Assembly (NCBI GenBank): GCA_902984215.1
Contig: CADWAF010005313.1
Location: forward strand, 37,803 to 101,802
Source of the DNA: Willaertia magna
Taxonomy: Eukaryota; Heterolobosea; Eutetramitea; Acrasida; Naegleriidae
Reading direction: 5' to 3'
Length of the DNA stretch: 64,000 bases
Shown here: positions 21,211-30,865 of the stretch, one piece after another
Numbering within the stretch: the stretch's first letter is position 1
How the letters are laid out: each line of letters begins with the position of its first letter
Notes under the pieces: generated by a model
What the model was told of the DNA's origin: nothing
Databases searched by the model: none
What the model saw: only the letters and a program-made list of their open reading frames with translations
Made by a program: the position numbers and the translations under genes

Positions 21211-22089
21211 TTATTCTAAATTATCAGTTTTATAAACTAATACATTTAAATAATCAAAATCCATTTCTAATCCAATTTTTTTAGCTAAAACTAAATTATT
21301 ATTTGTTTTAAATGTTTGTTCAAAATTATTATTATTATAATTATAATATACAATTTCGAAACCTTTATTATCATTTAAAAATTCAATATAAAATACGATA
21401 TCATAAGAAAATAAATAAATTCTATTTGGTTCTTTATTGAATTCTTCTTTTTTAAATATATTTTGATTAACTGAGTTTGTAGTGGTAGAGGGATAATTTG
21501 ATTTTTTGTTATTGAAATTAATATTGTTGTTATTATTATTATAAGTATCAGTTGTAATAAATGTAATATCGTTAAAAGCATTTAATTTAAAATTAAAAAT
21601 AACTTTTTTGTTTTTTTGTAAAGTTGTTAAACGTTTATAATATTTTATTGCTTTATCTAATTGTTCCATATTTGAAATTATTTCAAAATTTAAAAAAGGA
21701 GATTTAAATTCAGATAATTTTAATGGTAATCTATTTATAGATTCTTTACTAACAATCTATTGTTTCTTATTTTCTTTATTATTACAATCATTCCTTTTAT
21801 CTCTTAATAATTCTTCAATTCCATTACAATACATATTATTATAAAATAATTTTAATAATTTATTTACAAAACTATCATTATCAATTAAATAATTAAATGA
21901 CCAAGCACCAGCTAAATATTTATCAACATCTTCCAAAGTTAAATAATTAATTTCTGTAGCGTTAATTGAATCAATACTATTAATAAGATGTTTATTTTTA
22001 CTATAATCAGCAATCTTTTCATTTAAAGTATTGTCAATATGAACTACTGTATTACCGGTATGAGCTAAATAGCTAATGAAAGTGCCCAT
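21211..22089 (-). pseudogene. Copy of an unnamed family gene with an in-frame TAG
   Basis: Reads in one frame from ATG (22087-22089) to the end at 21211, except for TAG at 21757-21759. The intact relative at 27066-27968 has Arg-Trp (CGG TGG) where this copy has CAA TAG. It also lost a few codons just before that point. Both ends are well conserved (MGTFISYLAHTGN at the start, FDYLNV..YKT near the end). Other genes here end with TAG, so reassignment is unlikely and a recent pseudogene is the simplest reading. The first 110 codons could still give a short protein. Confidence 0.75.
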
Positions 22090-22274
22090 TTATTTCTTTT
22101 TATTATTTATTTATTTTTATTTTATTTATTTTAAGGATGGAATCAAGTAAGTGAATATTGTTTTTTAGGGAAAAGGTGAATACGGAAAGAGAAATAAATA
22201 ATGGTTAGAATTAATTAAATTCTTTATTATAAATTATCCAAAACTATATCCAAAACTTTATCTAAAATAAAAAA

Positions 22275-23105
22275 TTAATCAACCTTTACAATTTCTTCAG
22301 TTTTTAAATCATTTTCATTTAAAATAAATAATTTTTTCCATTCTTCATAAAATACCATTGTCAATGCAGTACCACTTGCCATCCATATAGCTCTAGGTTT
22401 CCATCCATTAAAATAAGTTTTAACATCAAACTTTAAATTCTTTACAACATCAATTGGTGATTTAAATTGATCTAAAGTTTGTAAATTTGTTTTAATTACA
22501 TCTAAAGGTGTAGTTAAAATTGCACTTATAGTACTTGCAGTACTTGCATATAACATAAAATAAGGTAAAGATAATTCCTTATTTGTAAAATGTAATTTAT
22601 GATAATTTTTAAAGTTTTCATATAACATAAAATAGAAAGAAACATATGGTCCATAAACAATTATAGAAGTACCAAATCCTTTAAAAATCATTTTACAATT
22701 ATTTTTTAAATTTGTTAAATAATTATTATTACTATTTTTAGTAAACATTTCTTTAAAAGTTAATTTTTGATGATATTGAAATCTTTGTTTCATTACATCC
22801 ATTGGACACCAAAAAAGAGCTCCAAATATATCCGCAATAAAACCGCTTGCTAAATAAGTTAAATTATTTGATAAATATGGATGTAATAATTCTTTTGATT
22901 TTTCATAACTAAAAAAGTATGCAGCATGAGCTGGAATTGTAAATAATCCAACAACACTAAATCCTCTATATAAATGTCTTAAATTAAATTTATTAAATTC
23001 TTTATTCTTTAAAATTGTATTTGTTCTTATCGTATCCATAGGATGAACCATTGCGTCAGAACAGAGACCAGCTAAAGCCCCAACTAGCATTGTCTTTTCA
23101 CTCAT
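22275..23105 (-). CDS. Mitochondrial carrier family protein
   Basis: 276 residues from ATG at 23103-23105; the open frame continues upstream into the divergent DAD1 gene, but that part is not carrier-like. Three repeats each carry a Px[DE]xx[KR]-type signature: HPMDTIRT, CPMDVMKQRF and TPLDVIKTNL. Length and six-helix layout match the SLC25 family of the mitochondrial inner membrane. Substrate cannot be told; the fold is loosely reminiscent of S-adenosylmethionine carriers. It shares a 161-bp divergent promoter with DAD1 that holds a TTTCCCGCC-like word. Confidence 0.9.
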   Translation of the reverse strand: MSEKTMLVGALAGLCSDAMVHPMDTIRTNTILKNKEFNKFNLRHLYRGFSVVGLFTIPAHAAYFFSYEKSKELLHPYLSNNLTYLASGFIADIFGALFWCPMDVMKQRFQYHQKLTFKEMFTKNSNNNYLTNLKNNCKMIFKGFGTSIIVYGPYVSFYFMLYENFKNYHKLHFTNKELSLPYFMLYASTASTISAILTTPLDVIKTNLQTLDQFKSPIDVVKNLKFDVKTYFNGWKPRAIWMASGTALTMVFYEEWKKLFILNENDLKTEEIVKVD

Positions 23106-23266
23106 TTTTTTTTTCTTGAATTTTTGTATTTTGGGCGGGAAAGTTTTTTTAAAATTTGTATTCAAAATTCTTTCAAAAAAAATATATTGATTGGATTCTA
23201 GCGAATTTTTTGTATCAATTCTTACCGACAACGAAGGCTTAAAAAGTAGAATAGGAAATAAGAATA

Positions 23267-23650
23267 ATGGCTCCATCCACAACAACATCATCTTCCGGAT
23301 CATCATCATCGGATGCATCAATGGTACAAGTAATAAGTACATTATTAAATAATTATTCAAATAAAACATCTCAAAGAGTAAAGTTAATTGATCAATTTAT
23401 TGTATTAAGTATATTAATTGCAATTATACAATTTGTTTATTGTCAAGTTGTTGGTACTTTTCCTTTTAACTCAATGTTAGCTGGTTTCTTTTGTTGTATT
23501 TGTTGTATGGTTTTTGCTGTTTCATTAAGAAAACAAGTTAATAATGATACAAGATTTGAATTTAAAAGTATTGTAATTGAAAAGAGTATTAGTGATTTTA
23601 TTATTATTTCAATTTTATTATTTTTAGCATGTGTTACTTATTTGGGTTAA
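23267..23650 (+). CDS. DAD1: DAD1, oligosaccharyltransferase subunit
   Basis: 127 residues, one exon. After a Ser/Thr-rich N-terminus the sequence follows DAD1/Ost2 closely: LIDQFIVLSILIAIIQFVYC, then VGTFPFNSMLAGF, AVSLRKQVN and the FKSI..EKSISDFII segment before the last membrane helix. It ends in YLG where the family ends in NFVG. DAD1 is a small three-helix subunit of the ER complex for N-glycosylation. Length is close to the usual 113 residues. Confidence 0.93.
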   Translation: MAPSTTTSSSGSSSSDASMVQVISTLLNNYSNKTSQRVKLIDQFIVLSILIAIIQFVYCQVVGTFPFNSMLAGFFCCICCMVFAVSLRKQVNNDTRFEFKSIVIEKSISDFIIISILLFLACVTYLG

Positions 23651-23895
23651 TTTTATGGGTTTATATTAAAATTATTTTAATTATTTTTTTAAATAAAATT
23701 ACTTTTTTTTAACACGTGTTAATTATTTTTTTGTAAAGTTAAATTGCTATTTATATAAATATTATACAAATTTATTAATTTTATTTTTTTAATAAACACC
23801 AATTTAATTATAGCACATTTTTAATAGTTTTTTTATTTTTCTTTAAATAAAGAAAACCACAAGCTTACAAGAATTACAACAATAATAAAAAAAAA

Positions 23896-24120
23896 ATGTT
23901 AAATAAAGGTCAACTTGATAACATGTTTGTAACTAGAGATAAAGAAAAGGAAACTAGAGAAATTACAGATAATAACGAATATAATTTTCACTTTTTAGTA
24001 AATGATAAAGAAAAGGAGAATATTATGAATAAAGAAGTGAAAGGAACATTAACCACATCACAACAACCAACTAAAACAAGAGTGGAAGATACTCCTGTAA
24101 ATGATGATTTAAGAAAATAA
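23896..24120 (+). CDS. Small hydrophilic hypothetical protein
   Basis: 74 residues from an ATG in a ten-A run, the typical start context here, which supports a real gene. The protein is charged (Lys, Glu, Asp) and Thr-rich near the end (GTLTTSQQPTKTR), with no membrane segment or domain. No paralogue in the window. Confidence 0.5.
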   Translation: MLNKGQLDNMFVTRDKEKETREITDNNEYNFHFLVNDKEKENIMNKEVKGTLTTSQQPTKTRVEDTPVNDDLRK

Positions 24121-24498
24121 ATTTTTTGTAATGTCCTATTTTAAATGAACATTATAAATCTTTTGTAAAGAATTTATAATGCGTTGTTATGAAATAATCT
24201 TTATTATACATCATACCTACATACAAATAAATAATTAATTTATTTGTCAGCATATATGATGATTTAAAATAGGTATATAAATCTAGTGTTTTCTGTTACA
24301 AATTCTTTAAAATTTAAAATAAAATCTATCCAACTTTTGGTTTTTAAAAAAAAAATCATTTTGGAAAAATGCAATTTCATTTATTTACAACAACAATAAA
24401 ACAATGTAAATAATATTTTAAACTAATAACAGTTGACCATTTTGGGCGGTTTAATATTGTAATGAAACAATTTTTTATTGTTTAATAAATAAATATTT
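24121..24498. other. Region between convergent genes
   Basis: 3' flanks of the small gene and of the secreted-protein gene. GTCCTATTTTAAAT (about 24132) and ATTTAAAATAGG (about 24262) form a loose inverted repeat around a spacer of about 115 nt. Nothing else seen. Confidence 0.4.
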
Positions 24499-25955
24499 TT
24501 ACATTCTTCTTCTAAATACATTTTGAATAATTTCATCAACCATTGCTTCATCTGCTTCTTGTTGTTGTTGTAATTGTCTTTCTTTAATCATTCTTTTCTT
24601 ATGGTTATAATACAATTTAATCATTTCTTCTAATTCATCAAGTTGTCTTTGAATTTTTAATAAATTTGTCATTCTTTTTACTTCTTTCATCTTTTCTGGC
24701 ATTTCCTTAAATTGTTGTTCTTTTTCACTTTTTACAGTATTATTATCATTTACAATGTGAATTTTGTTATTATTATTATTTTTCTTTACAATATTTTGTG
24801 GTTCTTTCTTTTCAACTACTGCTGGTTCTACAACTGGTTCAATTGGCTGTGGCTGTGGCTGTGGTTGTAATTGTTCCTTTTGATATTTAATTAACTTCAT
24901 TATCTTTTGTAATAATTTATTATTGACATTTAAATCACCTTGTTGTTGATTATTATTAGCAGCTGCATTACCAACATTAATTCTTTCCAAATAACGTTTT
25001 ACAATTGGATGATTTTTCTTTTCCTTTTCCTTAATTACTTTCCAAATAGATTGCAATTCTTTTTTATCACTTTCATTTAAATGAATCCAATTTTTATTTA
25101 CATAATATTTAAATCCATTCTTCATAAATGGAAGAATTGTTTTAATGATATACTTTTCTTGATTCATCTTGTTATTATTGTTGTTATTGTTGACAGCTTG
25201 TTGTGGTGATGGTTTATTGTTGTCAGTTAAGATTTGATCATTTTTGTAATGGTTGGTATTGTAACTGTTAATATAGTTTCTTACTGCAATTTTTACGTAA
25301 GGAAGGGTTGATTGTAAAAGGTTGGATAAATGTTTATCAGTTTGTTCTTCTGGAATTTCTTCCCAATTTTTATTACTTTAAAGTTTACAATAATAATAAA
25401 TATAATAACAATTATAAAAAATAAAAACACTTACGTTAATTGTTTCATAGAATCTTTACTAATTTCTGAAATAAATTGTAAAATAACTTTCCATGCATTT
25501 TCATTCATTATCAATTCTTCTTCAGTTAATTTAAATGCTTGATTATTGTTGTTGTCATTGTCAGGTTGTTGACAATTTAATTCTTTACAAATTTCTTTAT
25601 ATTTTGGAAATGGAATATTATTATTTACAATGTTTTTTTTGTTGACAGAAGTTGTTGTAGTTCCAGTAGAAGTTGCATTCCAATTTGGTTCTTCATTTAA
25701 TTGATTGGAAATGTACTTTTTAATCATGGAAAGAAGTAGTTGCTCTTCTAAAAATGATAATTTATTGTTGTAAACTGAATTGTCAGCGTTATAATCAGCG
25801 TGATTGACTTGTTGTTGTTGTTTTAAATAATTTAATAATTCTTCTTCTGGTTCATTAAATAAATCATTATTAAATAACAATGAATGAGTCAATGATAAAT
25901 TTACAGTAAGAAGAAATGTAAAGAGAAGAAGAGACAATAAAATTATAAATTTCAT
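24499..25955 (-). CDS. Secreted hypothetical protein, two exons
   Basis: Exons 25955-25435 and 25375-24499 join to 465 residues; the 59-nt intron has GTAAGT and ends TTTAAAG. The N-terminus MKFIILLSLLLFTFLLTVNL is a clear signal peptide. The remainder is Asn/Gln-rich and helical, with an APLPRD-free, non-enzymatic look: a Pro/Gln repeat (QLQPQPQPQPIEP) near residue 350 and a charged coiled coil at the end. A Cys pair (CKELNC) lies near 140. No known domain. It is probably secreted or lumenal. Confidence 0.8.
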
Positions 25956-26447
25956 ATTCTCTGTTTTTTTTTATTGCTTTAAGGTTTTATTTTGTGTCTG
26001 TTTTTAAATGTATTCTAAAGATTATAATTTTTGCTGTGTGGTTTTATTTTAATAATTTGTTTAACATTTATCAAACTATAAATGTACTATTTACTTTGTT
26101 TTTAGGGAATTGGGGCTTCAATAAGATATTCCTTTTATTGACTGTTCTTGTGAAAAATATATTTTCTGTTGAAACATGAACAAATTAAATTGCGTTTCCC
26201 TATTATCAATGCCCCAACTAGCAGTTCAGTATTAATAATTTATTGTTTTGTTTGTTTTATTGTTGTAAAGATGCAGTATGTTATTTTCTTCAAGTTTATT
26301 GAGCATTACATAAAAAGCAACAAACTAATTGTTGCCATTCCAAACAACTTAAAATCAAAAACAATCCAAACACAAATCATCAAAAACAAGAAGAAATGGG
26401 TTCCAGTTTTAGTTATATAGGTTTTACTGGCAATTGTTTTTATTGAT
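25956..26447. other. Intergenic region
   Basis: Promoter side of the secreted-protein gene. Frames of 61-83 codons exist but look like chance openings with hydrophobic composition. Nothing supported. Confidence 0.35.
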
Positions 26448-26555
26448 GTTGACTATTGTTACAATAATACTATTGATAAAATTGAAAAATTAGATAAAGC
26501 TATGGGACTTTGTAATAATAGTTTACAACAATATAAAGGTAAAAAATGCATATAG
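26448..26555 (+). pseudogene. Relic fragment of the MGTFISYL family
   Basis: An open stretch of 35 codons up to TAG (26553-26555) reads VDYCYNN...EKLDKAMGLCNNSLQQY. The intact gene at 27066-27968 has VDYYNS...EQLDKAMKYCKRSTTLQ in the same order, so this is a shrunken internal fragment. It sits just upstream of the tRNA-Leu and of the intact gene. Confidence 0.5.
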
Positions 26556-26686
26556 TTTTTAAAAAGAATTAAAAATATTAACAGAATTTATGTTTATATT
26601 AAAGTTATAAATCATTGGAGAGTTTTTATTTTTATCCAGAAACAAATATACTATAAGTATCCTGATGAAACCTACTTTTCCGAGCC

Positions 26687-26769
26687 GGTCAGGTGGCGGA
26701 GTGGTCAAACGCGTTAGACTTAAGATCTAATCCCGCATGGGTTCGTGGGTTCAAATCCCACCCTGACCA
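26687..26769 (+). tRNA. tRNA-Leu (anticodon TAA), copy 2
   Basis: All 83 nt are identical to the minus-strand copy at 20281-20363. Upstream, TATAAGTATCCTGATGAAAC and CCGAGCC are shared with that copy and, with changes, with the interrupted locus at 13363. These are likely polymerase III upstream elements in addition to boxes A and B. Confidence 0.96.
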
Positions 26770-27065
26770 GTGACTTTTGGTTTTGGGGAACTATTTTAGA
26801 GCTCTTTGGTCAATCTCAAACCAGTCCACAGATTTATGTTGAACTTTTATCTTTAATAAAATCCTTCTGAAATCAATTAGATTTCATTTACAAACCCCAG
26901 CCTAGCCCAACCTTTTGCTACGTTCATAAGAAAACCTCAATACTCCACTGTTTATAATCAATGTTGCACAAACCTCAATTTACCACGTACTTTACAACAA
27001 ACAATAATGCAAAACTGTCAGTTAAAAAAAAATAAACAACATAAAAATAAAATTAAAAGAAATAA

Positions 27066-27968
27066 ATGGGCACTTTCATTAGCTATTTGGCCCATACCGG
27101 TAATGCAGTAGTTCATATTGACAATATTTTAAACGAAAAGATTGCTGATTATAGTAAAAATAAACATTTTATTAATAGTATTGATTCAATTAACGCTACA
27201 GAAATTAATTATTTAACTTTAGAAGGTGTTGGTAAATATTTAGCTGGTGCTTGGCCTTTCAGTTATTTAATTGATAATGATAGTTTTGTAAATAAATTAT
27301 TAAAATTATTTTATAATAATATGTATTGTAATGGAATTGAAGAATTATTGTTAATGGTTGACTATTACAATAGTTGTAATGAAAATTGGAATAATGAAAA
27401 TAAGAAACGGTGGATTGTTAGTAAAGAATCTATAAATAGATTACCATTAAAATTACCTGAATTTAAATCTCCTTTTTTAAATTTTGAAATAATTTCAACT
27501 CTGGAACAATTAGATAAAGCAATGAAATATTGTAAACGTTCAACAACTTTACAAAATAACAAAAAAATTATTTTTAATTTTAAATTAAATACTTTTAATG
27601 ATATTACAATTATTACAACAAATATTTACAATAATAATAACGACAACAATTACCATAATAACAAAACTATAAATTATAAAAATTCCACCATTGTAAACTC
27701 AGTTGACCAAATTACCTTTAAAAAAGAAGAATTCAATAAAGAACCAAATAGAATCTATTTTTACACTTATAATTTAGTATTTTATATTGAATTTTTAAAT
27801 GACAAAAAAGGTTTTGAAATTGTATATTATAATTATAATAATTATAATTTTGAACAAACATTTAGAACAAATCATTTTATAGAATTAGCTAACAAATTAT
27901 GTAAAGAAATAGATTTTGATTATTTAAATGTACAAGTTTATAAAACAAGTTGTTGTAATTTAAACTAA
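27066..27968 (+). CDS. Unnamed family protein (MGTFISYL family), intact copy
   Basis: 300 residues, single exon, starting MGTFISYLAHTGN. The N-terminal half is moderately conserved with the broken copy at 21211-22089. The middle has an Asn/Tyr-rich variable loop. The C-terminal part (EPNRIYFYTYNLVFYIEFL...GFEIVYYNY) looks like beta strands. The family is unknown to me; it has no signal peptide or membrane segment. At least three copies in 7 kb point to local duplication. Confidence 0.75.
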   Translation: MGTFISYLAHTGNAVVHIDNILNEKIADYSKNKHFINSIDSINATEINYLTLEGVGKYLAGAWPFSYLIDNDSFVNKLLKLFYNNMYCNGIEELLLMVDYYNSCNENWNNENKKRWIVSKESINRLPLKLPEFKSPFLNFEIISTLEQLDKAMKYCKRSTTLQNNKKIIFNFKLNTFNDITIITTNIYNNNNDNNYHNNKTINYKNSTIVNSVDQITFKKEEFNKEPNRIYFYTYNLVFYIEFLNDKKGFEIVYYNYNNYNFEQTFRTNHFIELANKLCKEIDFDYLNVQVYKTSCCNLN

Positions 27969-28049
27969 ATTATTTACATTGATTTGTACAAAGGGTTATG
28001 TAATTAGATTAATATTCATTTTCTAATGTTCATAAATTGAATCTTATTG

Positions 28050-29021
28050 TTATTCGTTTGTTGTTAAATATTTTTTAGTTATTATTGTTTCAATGTGTTC
28101 TTTTAAAATTGTTACTAATTCTTTAAACTTGGTTTCGTATTGGTTGGAGCTAAAGTTTGTTCCATGCACTTTAAAGAACTCGCCAAATTCCTCATATTGC
28201 CCTTTTGTCAACGCAGAGTGCATTTCTTCATCATAGTCATCATGAAAACTTGGTAGCTTAATAAAATACTTCTTACCTATATTGTCTTTGGGAATATATC
28301 CCAAAAAGGATACTTCATTCTCGCTCACTATTCTAGGATCAATATGCAAAAGACCTTTACTATCGAGTGCAAAGACATCATTTGGTGCTAGTTCTAAATA
28401 CTTTTGGTTATTGAATGTAAAAACAACACAACAACCAACTGTACCATCATGATCATCTTTAAATTCTCCAGTTGTTGAGTAGAGAGGTCTATATTTCAAA
28501 CGATTTCCAGGATACTTTTTGTCTTCACCTATAGCGTATTTGAGAGCATGACCGAGGTTTGTGGTTGTAGAGACTAATGGTGTCATAACTTCTTTCCAAT
28601 TTGTGAATCCTGCAAAATCTTTAAACAATTCTTTTGCTTGAAGCTGCTTAGTGGCGTTTTTTCTGATTTTTGATTGGAGGCCTCTTCTATAATGGGTACT
28701 ATAAGTACTTTTCGCATCAGAATAACAATTGGAGTAAAATTGTTGGAATAATAATAATTTGTTATCAAATTTTATTTTTCCACTACCATAAAAGTTTTTA
28801 AATTTTTCATTAGTTACCGCACTGGTTGTAATTGTTTTAAAATTAAGTAATATATTTCTTATTTCCTCACTGACTTGATCTATTGAAGAGTAATTCTTTT
28901 TTGAAGTATAAACAGCCATAGAGCAATAGTTACACTGGTCTAGATCAAATTTAACCGGTAAATTATCGTCAGCAAAGAAACGATTAAAACCTCTAAAAAC
29001 GATTTTATCTGATGTCATCAT
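28050..29021 (-). CDS. Putative R-S-E class ADP-ribosyltransferase
   Basis: 323 residues, no intron, no signal peptide. Three motifs of the R-S-E ADP-ribosyltransferase fold occur in order: an Arg in FRGF (residue 10), a Ser-Thr-Thr strand followed by a helix (STTTNLGHALKYA, from 151), and a Glu-x-Glu (ENEVSFLGYIP, Glu 234 and 236). In this fold the Arg and Ser hold NAD+ and the last Glu is catalytic. The pattern is most like bacterial-type ARTs. Its base composition is less AT-rich than neighbours, consistent with transfer. Target and activity are unknown. It could start at the second Met. Whether it modifies self or prey proteins cannot be told. Confidence 0.65.
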   Translation of the reverse strand: MMTSDKIVFRGFNRFFADDNLPVKFDLDQCNYCSMAVYTSKKNYSSIDQVSEEIRNILLNFKTITTSAVTNEKFKNFYGSGKIKFDNKLLLFQQFYSNCYSDAKSTYSTHYRRGLQSKIRKNATKQLQAKELFKDFAGFTNWKEVMTPLVSTTTNLGHALKYAIGEDKKYPGNRLKYRPLYSTTGEFKDDHDGTVGCCVVFTFNNQKYLELAPNDVFALDSKGLLHIDPRIVSENEVSFLGYIPKDNIGKKYFIKLPSFHDDYDEEMHSALTKGQYEEFGEFFKVHGTNFSSNQYETKFKELVTILKEHIETIITKKYLTTNE

Positions 29022-29327
29022 TTAGTAATTGAAATGTTTTTTTTAGATTAAATTTTTGAATTATCAATTTATTAACAGATTAAATTGTACACAAATTTCA
29101 ATTTCCAACTTGTAATAAGGAAAACCATGCTACTAAGGGTTAATTTCAAAATTATTGTAATCCTTGTCGATTTGTTAATCTGCGCCAATGCTTCTTCTTT
29201 GTATTTGTCTTTGACTTTTTTGTGATAGAAGAACAGCAAGAAAAGTACTTCAGTTTATAAAACTTATTAAAACATTACTTTTTATTAGAATATAATTTAT
29301 TAAATAAAATAAATAAATAAACAAAAT
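29022..29327. other. Intergenic region
   Basis: 306 bases between two minus-strand genes. No frame, repeat or RNA recognised. Confidence 0.4.
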
Positions 29328-30269
29328 TTAAACAACAACCAAACCAGTTGGTTTAGCAACCATTTGACTTTCACTAACCATCTTTCTAGTCACATAATCA
29401 ACTACACGTAAATGCACACCAAATCCTTTCTGTACAGCAAAATAAATTAAATTACTATTTAAATCAATTGTACTTCCAGCTTGAAAATAAACATCAACTC
29501 CAAAATAAATAAATAATTTTGCAACGTTATTAATTGGATCATAAATGATAACATTTCCTTTAATACAAATACCTAAAAAGGAATTTAATTTTGGTTCATA
29601 AATAAAATTACCTTGTAATGGAATATAATTTTTATCTTTTATAACTGGTTTCATTGTAACATTATTTGTTTTTAAATCAATTACAAAAGAATTTGTAGTT
29701 GACCTTAAAAATATTTGATTATTTCTATAATTTATTCCACTTGCTAATTCTTCTTGTTTGTTACTATTAATTACTTGTCCTAAAGAAACAATAAATTTAA
29801 GTTGACCATTTTTAATATTAAAATTAAATAAAGAAATATTTAAATCTTCTTTAAATTGTTTACCAATTAAAATTAATTGATTATTATCTGTTTGATTTAT
29901 AAATAAATTATAAATTTGATTTAAATCAATGTGTATAGGTGCTGCATTTATTGTTAAATCTAAATTATAACGAATTAAATAATTTAAATTAGTTTTCATA
30001 TTAAATGCAATATTATAAATTATTCCATTATTGGAATCTAATGTTAAAATGGAAAGTGGATATAAATTTTCAATTGGATTACTTGCTTGTAAAATATTTC
30101 CTTGAAGTGGATCTAAAGTGATTAATTCTAAACCAACAGTGTTCAGTTCGTTTATTCCGTATAGTGTTGTTGTAGTTTTTGTAGTTGTTTTAGTGGCATG
30201 AATGATGTTTAAAAGGAAAAGGATGGAAAGAATTAGTGAAATGACAAGAGTGGAATTGTGGTTTGTCAT
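29328..30269 (-). CDS. Secreted hypothetical protein, possibly propeller-like
   Basis: 313 residues from ATG at 30267-30269; the open frame extends four codons up to a TTG, which I do not use. STLVISLILSILFLLNIIHA is a signal peptide. The mature part has recurring beta segments (YPLSILTLDSNNGIIYNIAF, LISLFNFN..NGQLKFI-like, SVIDL-like) that suggest a propeller of repeated strands. There are several N-glycosylation sequons. No catalytic motif and no membrane anchor. Confidence 0.72.
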   Translation of the reverse strand: MTNHNSTLVISLILSILFLLNIIHATKTTTKTTTTLYGINELNTVGLELITLDPLQGNILQASNPIENLYPLSILTLDSNNGIIYNIAFNMKTNLNYLIRYNLDLTINAAPIHIDLNQIYNLFINQTDNNQLILIGKQFKEDLNISLFNFNIKNGQLKFIVSLGQVINSNKQEELASGINYRNNQIFLRSTTNSFVIDLKTNNVTMKPVIKDKNYIPLQGNFIYEPKLNSFLGICIKGNVIIYDPINNVAKLFIYFGVDVYFQAGSTIDLNSNLIYFAVQKGFGVHLRVVDYVTRKMVSESQMVAKPTGLVVV

Positions 30270-30865
30270 TTGTATTGTCAAGTGTTTTTACTTTTTTTTG
30301 TGTGGTTTTCGCTTGTTTTTGGATTGTCTTGTTTACAATGGTTGTGTATTAGAAAGGAATCTCCGGTTTTATGTGTGATATTTTTGGTGTGGAAATCCAT
30401 TATTTCCAAAATTCATTTTGAAACTGGAGTGAACTTAAAGCGGAATTGTAATATATTGTAATAAAACCGTAACAATACTCCGTTTAATAATATATAAATA
30501 AATAAAATTTTATTTCTACAGTAGTTAAATGTTCTGTGATTAAGGGAATAAGTTAACTCTATATCAATATTAACTTCAACATAGATTTAACTTCAATTTA
30601 ACTCCAAAAAGGAATGTTGTTGTTTTGATCAAACTAGTTTGTGATTTAAAATAATACTAGTAGTATTATTTTACTTACTGAAACACACTTTCTTATTTTC
30701 CCGCCAAAACAAATCTACTGTTGTTGTAGTTGCTTGTTAACAGCAATAATAACCACAAGCCTTTCGTTAATTGTTGTTTTTACCTACGGCCTCTCAAAAA
30801 ACAAAAGAAGAAAGAAATACAAAAGAAAGAAAGGCTTATTAATTATAACAAACGAAAAAAAAAAA
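30270..30865. other. Divergent promoter region
   Basis: About 600 bases between the secreted-protein gene and the LRR gene. It contains TTTTCCCGCCAAAA (30696-30709), an E2F-like word, and the small palindromic stretch ACTAGTAGTATTATTTTAC. The open frame from 30734 starts at TTG and only extends the true LRR-gene frame backwards. Confidence 0.45.

Noticed and set aside
21757..21759. TAG recoded as Gln or Trp
   Set aside because: TAG also ends other genes (the kinase at 6418-6420), and the copy has further damage beside it, so reassignment is not supported.
22275..23369. Longer 364-residue version of the mitochondrial carrier
   Set aside because: The extra N-terminus overlaps the DAD1 gene on the other strand and is not carrier-like; the ATG at 23103-23105 fits the family.
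25994..26420. Two hydrophobic frames of 61-83 codons
   Set aside because: No motif, A-run start context or relative; composition is that of AT-rich intergenic DNA.
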